The notes under the pieces were generated by a model. The model was not told the DNA's origin and made no database searches. It saw only the letters and a list, made by a program, of their open reading frames with translations. Shown in pieces: positions 57,437 through 64,000 of a DNA stretch of 64,000 bases. How positions within the stretch are numbered: the stretch's first letter is position 1; each line of letters starts with the position of its first letter. The DNA is from Erysipelotrichaceae bacterium 66202529 (GTDB lineage Bacteria; Bacillota_I; Bacilli_A; Erysipelotrichales; Erysipelotrichaceae), in the NCBI GenBank assembly GCA_017161075.1, contig CP046174.1, positions 3,472,001 to 3,536,000 of the forward strand, written 5' to 3'. The position numbers and the translations under genes are program-made.

Positions 57437-58216
57437 ATGGCAAAAACAACACAGCAGAGAAGAAATGAAATATATCGCATGATTGTGTCACAGGGAAGTG
57501 TTCGTGTAAGGGAGCTGGCAGAACAGCTGCAGGTCACAACTGAAACGATTCGAAAAGATCTCAACAGTATGGATGAGCAGGGAATCATCATTAAGAATCA
57601 TGGCGGCGCAGAAATAAAGAACACATATTATCAGCTGCCGTTAGATGTCAAAATGAGTGAACATGTTTATGAAAAGCAGCTGATTGCCCGAAAAGCATTA
57701 GATTTTATACACGACAATACCGTTATTTTTCTTGATCCCGGCAGTACGATTTTATACCTTGCAAAATATCTGCGACTGCGTAAGGGGTTGACTGTTGTCA
57801 CCAATTCCCTTGCCATCGCATCCATGGTATCGGAAACCAGTCATAAGCTGATTATTGCGGGCGGATTGCTTCAAAAGCAGGGCAAGGCTACCATCGGCGG
57901 ATTCACAAACAGCATGATCGATGCACTTCACATAGACACTGCGTTCATGGGTTGCGACGGATTTCTTGATTCCTTTGGACCGGCAACCTTTTCCCATGAG
58001 GAAATGGAAGTCAAGCAGCATGTTCTGCAGAAGGCAACGCAGAAAATTCTGTTATGCGATTCTTCCAAGTTCCGCAAGTCTTCCTCCTATACCTTCGCGA
58101 GGTGGTCAGATTATGACATCCTGATAACAAATCAGATTACAGAGCAGGAGCAGCATATGGTAAAAGAGGTTAAGCAACTGATTTGCGTATCAGATAAGGA
58201 TTATGAGTTTTTGTGA
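57437..58216 (+). CDS. DeoR-family transcriptional regulator
   Basis: 259 residues, ATG after ATGAGGTAG. N-terminal HTH: QQRRNEIYRMIVSQGSVRVRELAEQLQVTTETIRKDLNSMDEQGIIIKNHGGAEI. C-terminal DeoRC domain: NTVIFLDPGSTILYLAKYL, TVVTNSLAIASMV, LLCDSSKFRKSS. Divergent from the transaldolase-PHP operon and presumably its regulator, sensing a sugar phosphate. The 58217-58690 gap downstream contains only hairpins. Confidence 0.9.
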   Translation: MAKTTQQRRNEIYRMIVSQGSVRVRELAEQLQVTTETIRKDLNSMDEQGIIIKNHGGAEIKNTYYQLPLDVKMSEHVYEKQLIARKALDFIHDNTVIFLDPGSTILYLAKYLRLRKGLTVVTNSLAIASMVSETSHKLIIAGGLLQKQGKATIGGFTNSMIDALHIDTAFMGCDGFLDSFGPATFSHEEMEVKQHVLQKATQKILLCDSSKFRKSSSYTFARWSDYDILITNQITEQEQHMVKEVKQLICVSDKDYEFL

Positions 58217-58637
58217 TATTGCTGTATAGGATATAATCGTAGAAGCTATTTACAAATACACGCTTACTGCTCTCATAAAATCTGAAATTCATGCAATTGT
58301 AAGTCAAAGATAAACACAGCTTCTTAAAGATATTCATAAGCTTTTGACATTTGAAAAAAGCACCTTTTTCAGATGCTCTCACGTTAAAAGTAAGGAAAAG
58401 CTACTTTCCTTGTATCATATAAGATACAAACCCAGTATTTTCTGAGCGTTAGTTTATTACAGTATGCTCAAAGTTATCACGATTCCATATGTAAGTTTAT
58501 TGTATCACATTTCATAGATTGCAAATGAGTTTAAAGTGTTATGATTATCTATTTTTATTCATACTTTGATGAATTCACTGATAAAACCAGCATATCTCGA
58601 GGTGCTGGTTCATAAGCATTTCGTATAAAACATGCAT

Positions 58638-58673
58638 AAAAAACTGTTTTCATTCACATAAAACAGTTTTTTT
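58638..58673. terminator. bidirectional terminator
   Basis: AAAAAACTGTTTT (58638-58650) pairs with AAAACAGTTTTTT (58660-58672). It serves the DeoR gene on the plus strand and the Rpn-type gene on the minus strand. Confidence 0.75.
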
Positions 58674-58691
58674 GTGTAGCTTTGTATGTAT

Positions 58692-59690
58692 TTATTTATT
58701 GCCCATGAGCTGATTCTTTAGTTCCTGCAAGGTATCACAGGTAAGTAACAAATTGGATACAAGGTCGATTTGTTCCATTGTCAAAGAACATAGCCATGTT
58801 GAGCAGTCTTCATGATATTTACTTACCATTTGTCTACTTAACAGTTTTCTTTCCCCTTCTTTTTGTCCCTGTTTAATTCCTTGCGCGACGCCTTGTTCAA
58901 TCCCTTGTTTGATTCCCTGTTCAACACCATCTTCAAAACTATCCAAAATGGCATTTTTTTCGCGCTGTTCCTGTATCTGCGTTGCCATCGCTATCGACCA
59001 GAGGTCTTCTGCATCATGAAATTTTCTGTACTTCTCCATTACCTTCTTCACCAGCCTTTCCTCTGTTTTTAGTATACCATCTTCATCATTATTTTTAAAC
59101 AGGAAGCACAGTTGTTCAAAGTCATTCAACTTCTCAAATCCCTTGCGCTTGACGATTGCATTTATCTCCGGCAGATAGATGTAAATCCTCTTCATCAGGC
59201 TTCGCTTACTTTCTACTTCGCCTTCCTCATTTCTCATCTGATAGGCATCAATCAATTTCCTGGTGTGTTCTGCATAGGAATCAAGAAAGATAATTTGATA
59301 AACAGGAAGAAGATCATAATACCTTTCTCCGCTATCAAGCTGATTCGATAACATTCTGGCTCCGTACAGTTCAAAGCGTTTTAACTCTGATTGCTTTGAA
59401 TACGTGGTTTGCATTTCGATGCCGTATTCTCTTCCTTCGCTGTCCTTCACACGGATGTCCAATACCATTTTTTTCTTTTTGAGAATAGCAGGATCCAGAT
59501 TAGGATTTAATACAGTACTCTCCTTAGGATGGATTCCTGTCACTCGTTCAATAATGGTGTTACGGATAAACGCAGCATCTTCATCCTCTGTGCCAAGAGC
59601 GAACTTAAAAAATATATCGTTATCATATTTCAGTCGTTCCTGCACCTCTACCTTCATTTCTTTATTCTCTATTACATCTTTTGTAAGCAT
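58692..59690 (-). CDS. Rpn-family PD-(D/E)XK nuclease/putative transposase
   Basis: 332 residues from ATG 59690 (AAAGGAAG upstream). DNDIFFKFALGTEDEDAAFIRNTII opening and the nuclease motif LDIRVKDSEGREYGIEMQTTYSK (D...E-x-Q, ~76-98), as in recombination-promoting nucleases. The C-terminal region holds a run of GIEQG-type repeats (EQGIKQGIEQGVAQGIKQG, ~275-295), common in this family. Rpn proteins nick DNA and promote RecA-independent recombination; many are phage-defence candidates. Confidence 0.87.
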   Translation of the reverse strand: MLTKDVIENKEMKVEVQERLKYDNDIFFKFALGTEDEDAAFIRNTIIERVTGIHPKESTVLNPNLDPAILKKKKMVLDIRVKDSEGREYGIEMQTTYSKQSELKRFELYGARMLSNQLDSGERYYDLLPVYQIIFLDSYAEHTRKLIDAYQMRNEEGEVESKRSLMKRIYIYLPEINAIVKRKGFEKLNDFEQLCFLFKNNDEDGILKTEERLVKKVMEKYRKFHDAEDLWSIAMATQIQEQREKNAILDSFEDGVEQGIKQGIEQGVAQGIKQGQKEGERKLLSRQMVSKYHEDCSTWLCSLTMEQIDLVSNLLLTCDTLQELKNQLMGNK

Positions 59691-60028
59691 AGTATTCACT
59701 TCCTTTCATATGCAGTCTTATGCTTTACACTACTACATACGTAAGGAAAATGTAAAACTCCTAAAAAATTAGAAAAATCTTTATATATTTCATTATTTAT
59801 ATTATCAAGTGATGTTATTATCCATTAAAAATACATCTGCTCAATTCTTTTACCAGACTGTTAACCAGGTCATTCAAGGAATTCAACCAATCTTTCATAC
59901 AATCCGCGCATGAAACTGGAAAATGAACCTATGAAGTATTGTTCTTTAAATAGGAAAGTACCTTATTTCATATGTTTCCAATACCGTTAATCGGCGAACA
60001 TTCTTAAAGGTATACAGCCCTCAATAAT

Positions 60029-60073
60029 CACAAAAATGGAAGGACAGCTAGAACACTTTCACTATCCTTCCAT
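60029..60073 (-). terminator. terminator of the glycyl-radical operon
   Basis: Minus strand: ATGGAAGGA pairs with TCCTTCCAT (+ coordinates 60065-60073 and 60036-60044), followed by TTTTTGTG. The stop codon of the activase lies in the stem-loop. The 59700-60028 gap shows no gene. Confidence 0.75.
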
Positions 60074-60967
60074 GTACATCGAAAGTCCCAGGTTGCGCCC
60101 CACCTCTATACAATAGGCAAGTGTTTCCGCATCAGGCGTTGCATCCTCCTTAATTGGATACGGCAATCCCAGACTTTTATATTTTCCTACACCAAGTGAA
60201 TGATACGGCAAAAGATCCACACGCTTTACCGCGGTTCCTAAGGAGGAAACAAACGTTAATCTGTCAAGCAAATCCCTGTAATCATCATTTTGTCCCTTTA
60301 CAATAACCATGCGAATCCACAAGGGCTTATGCATAGCAGCCAGTTTTCGTGCATTATCCAGAATCCGTGCATTCCCGACTCCTGTAATACGCTGATGCAC
60401 ACTGTTATCGTACGCCTTGATATCGTAGAGAAACAGATCACACTGTGATGCAACTTTCTCCATAACCTTCCATTCCACATCTCCAGCGGTATCCACGCAT
60501 ACCGAAATACCCTTTTGCTTCAGAAGATAAAGCGCATCGTATAACGCCTCTGCCTGTAACAGCGGTTCCCCGCCGCTGAAGGTAACGCCGCCTGCGGACT
60601 CCTCATAAAAGATACGATCCTTTAACAGCTGCTCGACAAGAGTAACCGGATCCACCTGCATACCGGTATGCTCAAGAGCGTCATAAGGACAGATTTCCTC
60701 CAGCTCGCAAGAACGCAGCTGCGCCGTCTTGTGCATATGAAGTTCTCCATCCTGCATATATACCGCATCCGGATATGCGCGTACACAGCTTTGACATTTC
60801 CGGCACAGCGATGAGAAATGCAGCAGCTTATCCCCTGGCAGCATCAGTTCCGGATTAGAGCACCATACACAGCGAAGATTGCAGCCAATCAGAAACACTG
60901 TGGAACGGATACCCGGGCCATCCTTTGTGGAATAGCGCTGAATGGTAGATACATGCAGGCTTACCAT
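60062..60967 (-). CDS. Glycyl-radical enzyme activating protein (radical SAM)
   Basis: 301 residues from ATG 60967, which overlaps the glycyl-radical gene's stop by 7 bp. Radical SAM cluster motif CNLRCVWC (C29, C33, C36). A ferredoxin-like Cys-rich insert follows (CRKCQSCVRAYPDAVYM...CPYDAL), as in PflA-like activases with auxiliary 4Fe-4S clusters. SGGEPLLQ is the AdoMet-binding GGE motif. It abstracts hydrogen from the glycine of its partner enzyme, encoded immediately upstream. Confidence 0.92.
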   Translation of the reverse strand: MVSLHVSTIQRYSTKDGPGIRSTVFLIGCNLRCVWCSNPELMLPGDKLLHFSSLCRKCQSCVRAYPDAVYMQDGELHMHKTAQLRSCELEEICPYDALEHTGMQVDPVTLVEQLLKDRIFYEESAGGVTFSGGEPLLQAEALYDALYLLKQKGISVCVDTAGDVEWKVMEKVASQCDLFLYDIKAYDNSVHQRITGVGNARILDNARKLAAMHKPLWIRMVIVKGQNDDYRDLLDRLTFVSSLGTAVKRVDLLPYHSLGVGKYKSLGLPYPIKEDATPDAETLAYCIEVGRNLGLSMYMEG

Positions 60968-63381
60968 GCATTCTCCGTCCTTGCAATAATGGCTTCCTGT
61001 GCCTCCGGCATCAGGGAAACAAACTGTGCACAATATCCCGCAACACGCACGATCAAATCTGTGTAATCCTGTGGATGCTTCTGCGCATCCCGCAGGGTAG
61101 TACTGTCTATGACATTGAATTGATTATGATAGATATGCTTTTTCGCAGAAGCAATCAGAAAATCCACAAATTTATCAAGATTTTCCTCTCCCGCAAGTGC
61201 GCCAGGTGAAAACCGCATATTCAACAGCTGGCCTGCCGCAACCTGTTCATTAGGCAGCTTGGCAACGGAATTGATGACCGCAGTCGGGCCGCTGGTGTCA
61301 CTTCCCTGCGTCGGTGAACAGCCCTCATTCAACGGTGTTCCTGCAAAGCGTCCATCCGGTGTAGCGCCTACGACAAAGCCGTTTGGAACATAGGAGGTGA
61401 TATTGCTGGTAGACATGGTATAGCAGCTTACTGCCGGCCCCTGCTGATAGCGCTGGGTACGATAAGATGGAAGCAGCTTCAGATAAGAATCAAAAACATC
61501 CTTCACAATCTTATCCACAGCATCCTCATCATTTCCAAATTTTGCGGCATGCCGTATTTTTTTATGAATCTTCGCAGATTCCAGAGACTGCCAGTTATCA
61601 TGCATCGCAGCCAGCAGCTCGTCCCATGTTATCGCATGCTCATCAAAAATCAATTGTTTAATTGCATATAAGGCATTTCCTACAACACACGGCCCGATAT
61701 TGGATTGAGAAATCACATCATAGCGGCAGCCGCCCTCCTTTAATGTTTTTCCAAGCTTCATAGAATCATGAATAAAGCAGCTGGCAAACGGATCGGCATC
61801 ATATTGAACAAGTGCATCATCACAGATCGCATCACATTCCACGGAGATATCGGAATAAAATTTCAACAGCTTTTCCCAGCCCTGCCACAATTCCTCATAG
61901 CTTTCAAAGGTGATTTCACTGCCTGTGCTGCCATTAACCGACAGCATCTGGATGCCGCTTGCCGGATCCACACCGTTATGCAGAAGAATCTCCAGCACCT
62001 TTCCCCAGTTCACATAGGTCATACCGGTCGCACGATGTCCGTATTTGCCCGGAACACCTGTTTCCACACAGCCAATCGGGCAGTAATCCAGTGCATCCTC
62101 TTTCGGTATTCCCAGATTTTCAATTCCTTTTGCGGCAACCTCATCATTGAACATACTCGGCATCCCACATCCGGTACGAATCAGCAAAGCTGCGGCTTTT
62201 AAAAATTCGCGTGGTGTATCCTTATGATAGCGTGCAGAGAAATTCGGCTCCGCAAGAGCTGTCAGATTCATTGCCTCAATGCATAGATAGGACAGCGCAT
62301 TGGTACCATCTGTTCCATCCGGCTTCTTACCCCCGACAACCAAATTCGAATACAGCGGATAACCCTGTGAGAATTTTGTATGACCATATGGACGTACCTT
62401 ATTACAGGAGGAATTCATTATAAACATATGGGTGATAATTTCCAATGCCTGATCCTTCGTGATCACGTGCTTTGCAAGATCGTGCTCATACAGCTCCAGC
62501 ATATACTGATCAAAACGTCCGTAACAGAAGGAATGACCATTGCTTTCTATCATCTGCAGGACATGAACCATATAGCAGACCTCAACACCCTCATAAAAGC
62601 TTCTGGCTCCCTGTTCCATCATCGTAGAGGCCATCGCTGCTATCGCTCTCAGCTCATGACTCCGTTTTTCATCCGCTTCTTTTTCTGCCAGCTCCTCTGC
62701 CAGCTTGGCATAGCGGCGGAAAAATGTCAGTGCACCCTCCAGAGAAATAATCACCGCTTCATAATAATTGCGCTGATTTTCATCCAGACCTGAGCCTTGC
62801 AAAGCCTCCTGTGCCTCCTCAATAAGGGAGCGGAATCCCCGTTTGAGAATCATTTCATGATCAGGGACGATATGACCGTCACCGGACATGGAGATTCCAC
62901 CACGGTGGAGAACCCCCTGCTTTTCCGCAAGACGAATATCCTCACTTAACCGTGCATTGACCGCATCCTCATGTGTGTGATGAAGCCAGTACGGCGCGAT
63001 GCTGCGTAAATCCTGTTTGACTGCTTCATCAATTTGAAACACATCCCCACTTCGCTGATCAAAGGAATCCAGCTCGTCAATGACCCATTGTATGGAATAT
63101 TCCGGAAAAATTGGTGCTGCGAAGTTTGCGGATGCCTGATTTCCGAAAATCAGAGAATGCTTCTGGATATAGATATCCATATGAGCAAGAGTATGTGCAA
63201 ACGCCTTTGCCTTGCGGATGATATACGGCTCATGTTCACTGCTTTGAAACGATTCTGTGTACAGTAATGCACGTTGAGAGCATATACTGGCAGTGCGTTT
63301 TTCCATAACATGGCGTAAAGAGTCTATGCGTTTCCAGTCAACACCGGATGCTTCCGGCTTATAAAACAGAAATTCTTTCAT
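60961..63381 (-). CDS. Glycyl-radical enzyme of the eliminase (dehydratase/lyase) class
   Basis: 806 residues. The active-site Cys436 and Glu438 are in YCPIGCVETGVPGK. The Cys-x-Glu pair is that of the dehydratase/lyase group (glycerol, propanediol, hydroxyproline dehydratases; YbiW/PflD), unlike pyruvate formate-lyase, which has adjacent cysteines. The glycyl-radical motif is RVAGYCAQFVSL (Gly ~782). ATPDGRFAGTPLNEGCSPTQGSDTSGPTA is typical too. The substrate is not determined: GCVETG is shared with hydroxyproline dehydratase but the following residues differ. An adjacent GH1 gene points to a sugar-related substrate. Confidence 0.88.
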   Translation of the reverse strand: MKEFLFYKPEASGVDWKRIDSLRHVMEKRTASICSQRALLYTESFQSSEHEPYIIRKAKAFAHTLAHMDIYIQKHSLIFGNQASANFAAPIFPEYSIQWVIDELDSFDQRSGDVFQIDEAVKQDLRSIAPYWLHHTHEDAVNARLSEDIRLAEKQGVLHRGGISMSGDGHIVPDHEMILKRGFRSLIEEAQEALQGSGLDENQRNYYEAVIISLEGALTFFRRYAKLAEELAEKEADEKRSHELRAIAAMASTMMEQGARSFYEGVEVCYMVHVLQMIESNGHSFCYGRFDQYMLELYEHDLAKHVITKDQALEIITHMFIMNSSCNKVRPYGHTKFSQGYPLYSNLVVGGKKPDGTDGTNALSYLCIEAMNLTALAEPNFSARYHKDTPREFLKAAALLIRTGCGMPSMFNDEVAAKGIENLGIPKEDALDYCPIGCVETGVPGKYGHRATGMTYVNWGKVLEILLHNGVDPASGIQMLSVNGSTGSEITFESYEELWQGWEKLLKFYSDISVECDAICDDALVQYDADPFASCFIHDSMKLGKTLKEGGCRYDVISQSNIGPCVVGNALYAIKQLIFDEHAITWDELLAAMHDNWQSLESAKIHKKIRHAAKFGNDEDAVDKIVKDVFDSYLKLLPSYRTQRYQQGPAVSCYTMSTSNITSYVPNGFVVGATPDGRFAGTPLNEGCSPTQGSDTSGPTAVINSVAKLPNEQVAAGQLLNMRFSPGALAGEENLDKFVDFLIASAKKHIYHNQFNVIDSTTLRDAQKHPQDYTDLIVRVAGYCAQFVSLMPEAQEAIIARTENAW

Positions 63382-63440
63382 AAACGGCCTCCTTCATAAT
63401 ATATAGCCTGATCAGCTGCCTCATGGCAGGCAGTATACGT

Positions 63441-63472
63441 AAAAAAACAGCACGATTGGGAATCCGTGCTGC
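63441..63472 (-). terminator. terminator in the leader of the glycyl-radical operon
   Basis: Minus strand: CAGCACG pairs with CGTGCTG, followed by TTTTTTT. It lies ~60 bp before the start codon but after the likely promoter at 63553-63581, so it may be an attenuator. Confidence 0.7.
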
Positions 63473-63552
63473 TTCCTGCTTCAAATAAAGATAGTAAGCG
63501 CACCTCATCCCACATTCCATAGCAATCTGTAAAGCATGATTTCTATATGCAT

Positions 63553-63581
63553 ATTATAAGAGGTTTCGCTAATACATGCAA
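63553..63581 (-). promoter_or_regulatory. promoter of the glycyl-radical operon
   Basis: Minus strand: -35 TTGCAT (63581-63576), a 17-bp spacer and a perfect -10 TATAAT (63558-63553). The start of transcription would be near 63546, giving a 165-nt leader. Confidence 0.75.
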
Positions 63582-63620
63582 GGCATTTGCGCTCATATTA
63601 TTTCATATTTGAACGATTAT

Positions 63621-63629
63621 GTTCGTTTC
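63621..63629. promoter_or_regulatory. DeoR-operator-like motif GTTCGTTTC
   Basis: The same 9-mer as in the divergent promoter region at 38399-38505. It lies about 40 bp upstream of the glycyl-radical -35 and is part of GAAC-N6-GTTC. Confidence 0.45.
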
Positions 63630-63650
63630 ATCAATTAAAACCATGCACAA

Positions 63651-64000
63651 TCAACCATTCTCATGCGTTTTCCTAAGAATATCGGAAAACCAGTATGCTG
63701 ATTTCTTGGGAATCCGTTCCCCTGTATCCAGATTCAGCTCCAAAAGACCGTATCTGTTTTTAAAGGCATTGATAGCTGAGACATTGTCGATATACGACCA
63801 TACCAGATATCCATGGCAATGACAGCCTGCCTCCTTTGCCTGCAGTGCATATTGCAAATGCTCGCTGAGAAAAGCAATGCGATAATCATCCGCAATCATT
63901 CCCTGTGCATCACGATAGCGCTCCTCGTGTTCAATTCCAATGCCGTTCTCACTGATCAGCCAGTCCGGATTTCCGTATTCATGCTTCAAACGCATACCGA
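63651..64000 (-). CDS. GH1 glycosidase (6-phospho-beta-glucosidase-like), 3' part
   Basis: Only the C-terminal ~115 residues are in the window; the gene continues past 64000. The catalytic nucleophile Glu is in WLISENGIG, followed by the GH1 signature DDYRIAFLSEHLQYALQAKEAGCHCHGYLVWSYIDNVSAINAFKNRYGLLELN. Family 1 enzymes of this kind hydrolyse beta-glucosides or their 6-phosphates. It lies upstream of, and on the same strand as, the glycyl-radical operon. Confidence 0.88.
   Translation of the reverse strand, partial: GMRLKHEYGNPDWLISENGIGIEHEERYRDAQGMIADDYRIAFLSEHLQYALQAKEAGCHCHGYLVWSYIDNVSAINAFKNRYGLLELNLDTGERIPKKSAYWFSDILRKTHENG

Noticed and set aside
1..64000. CRISPR arrays, tRNA, rRNA and intact insertion sequences
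   Set aside because: Looked for; no regularly spaced short direct repeats with spacers, no cloverleaf or rRNA segments, and no IS transposase other than the Rpn-type nuclease were seen.

Overview
The window looks like a chromosome segment of an anaerobic Firmicute of the Erysipelotrichia type (for example a [Clostridium] innocuum relative; low certainty, inferred from gene content and moderate GC) carrying the right-hand ~30 kb of a GC-rich integrative and conjugative element (ICE). Four compositional blocks are visible: the GC-rich ICE core (1-18.3 kb and 27.2-30.3 kb), a mid-GC cargo block (18.4-26.9 kb), a very AT-rich LytTR signalling locus (30.4-36.1 kb) and ordinary host chromosome (36.2-64 kb).

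ICE (1 to about 30.35 kb; its left end lies outside the window). Left to right: a ParB-like protein, a DUF4406-like protein, the antirestriction protein ArdA, PcfB, the coupling ATPase VirD4, Maff2, a TrbL/VirB6-like channel protein, a SpoVG-domain protein, two DNA methyltransferases, PrgI, the VirB4 ATPase, an NlpC/P60 hydrolase, DUF4315 and DUF4366 proteins, several small accessory proteins, MobC and a relaxase with a palindrome-rich candidate oriT just downstream. After the cargo come a sigma-70-like factor, a DUF6870-like protein and a large serine recombinase. Fourteen copies of an interrupted palindrome (CTTCGGGACA-N3-TGTCCCGAAG and variants) punctuate this core at gene junctions. They are absent from the cargo and from the host sequence.

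Cargo: an AraC regulator, an ECF-type transporter (S, T and fused A subunits), a pair of YbtP/YbtQ-like ABC half-transporters and a DtxR/MntR-type regulator. Together these suggest regulated uptake of a metal, metallophore or small nutrient. A DtxR-box-like palindrome sits at the start of the AraC transcript. AraC-type 21-bp direct repeats abut the transporter promoter, suggesting a two-step cascade.

Host side: an AgrC-like kinase, two tandem LytTR response regulators and two secreted proteins. Four promoters in this locus share ACCG(TT) direct repeats 20-21 bp apart, placed 40-42 bp before a -10. One of them now points into the ICE, so integration seems to have cut it off from its gene. Further right are a RhaD-like aldolase and hydroxyacid dehydrogenase operon with a divergent DeoR repressor, an orphan PRD/PTS regulator, an OmpR-type two-component pair, a four-gene sugar-sensing operon (two membrane-tethered binding proteins flanking a NarL-type two-component system), various small enzymes, a transaldolase and PHP pair with another DeoR regulator, an Rpn-type nuclease, a glycyl-radical eliminase with its activase, and the 3' end of a GH1 glycosidase. 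No rRNA, tRNA or CRISPR array was seen.
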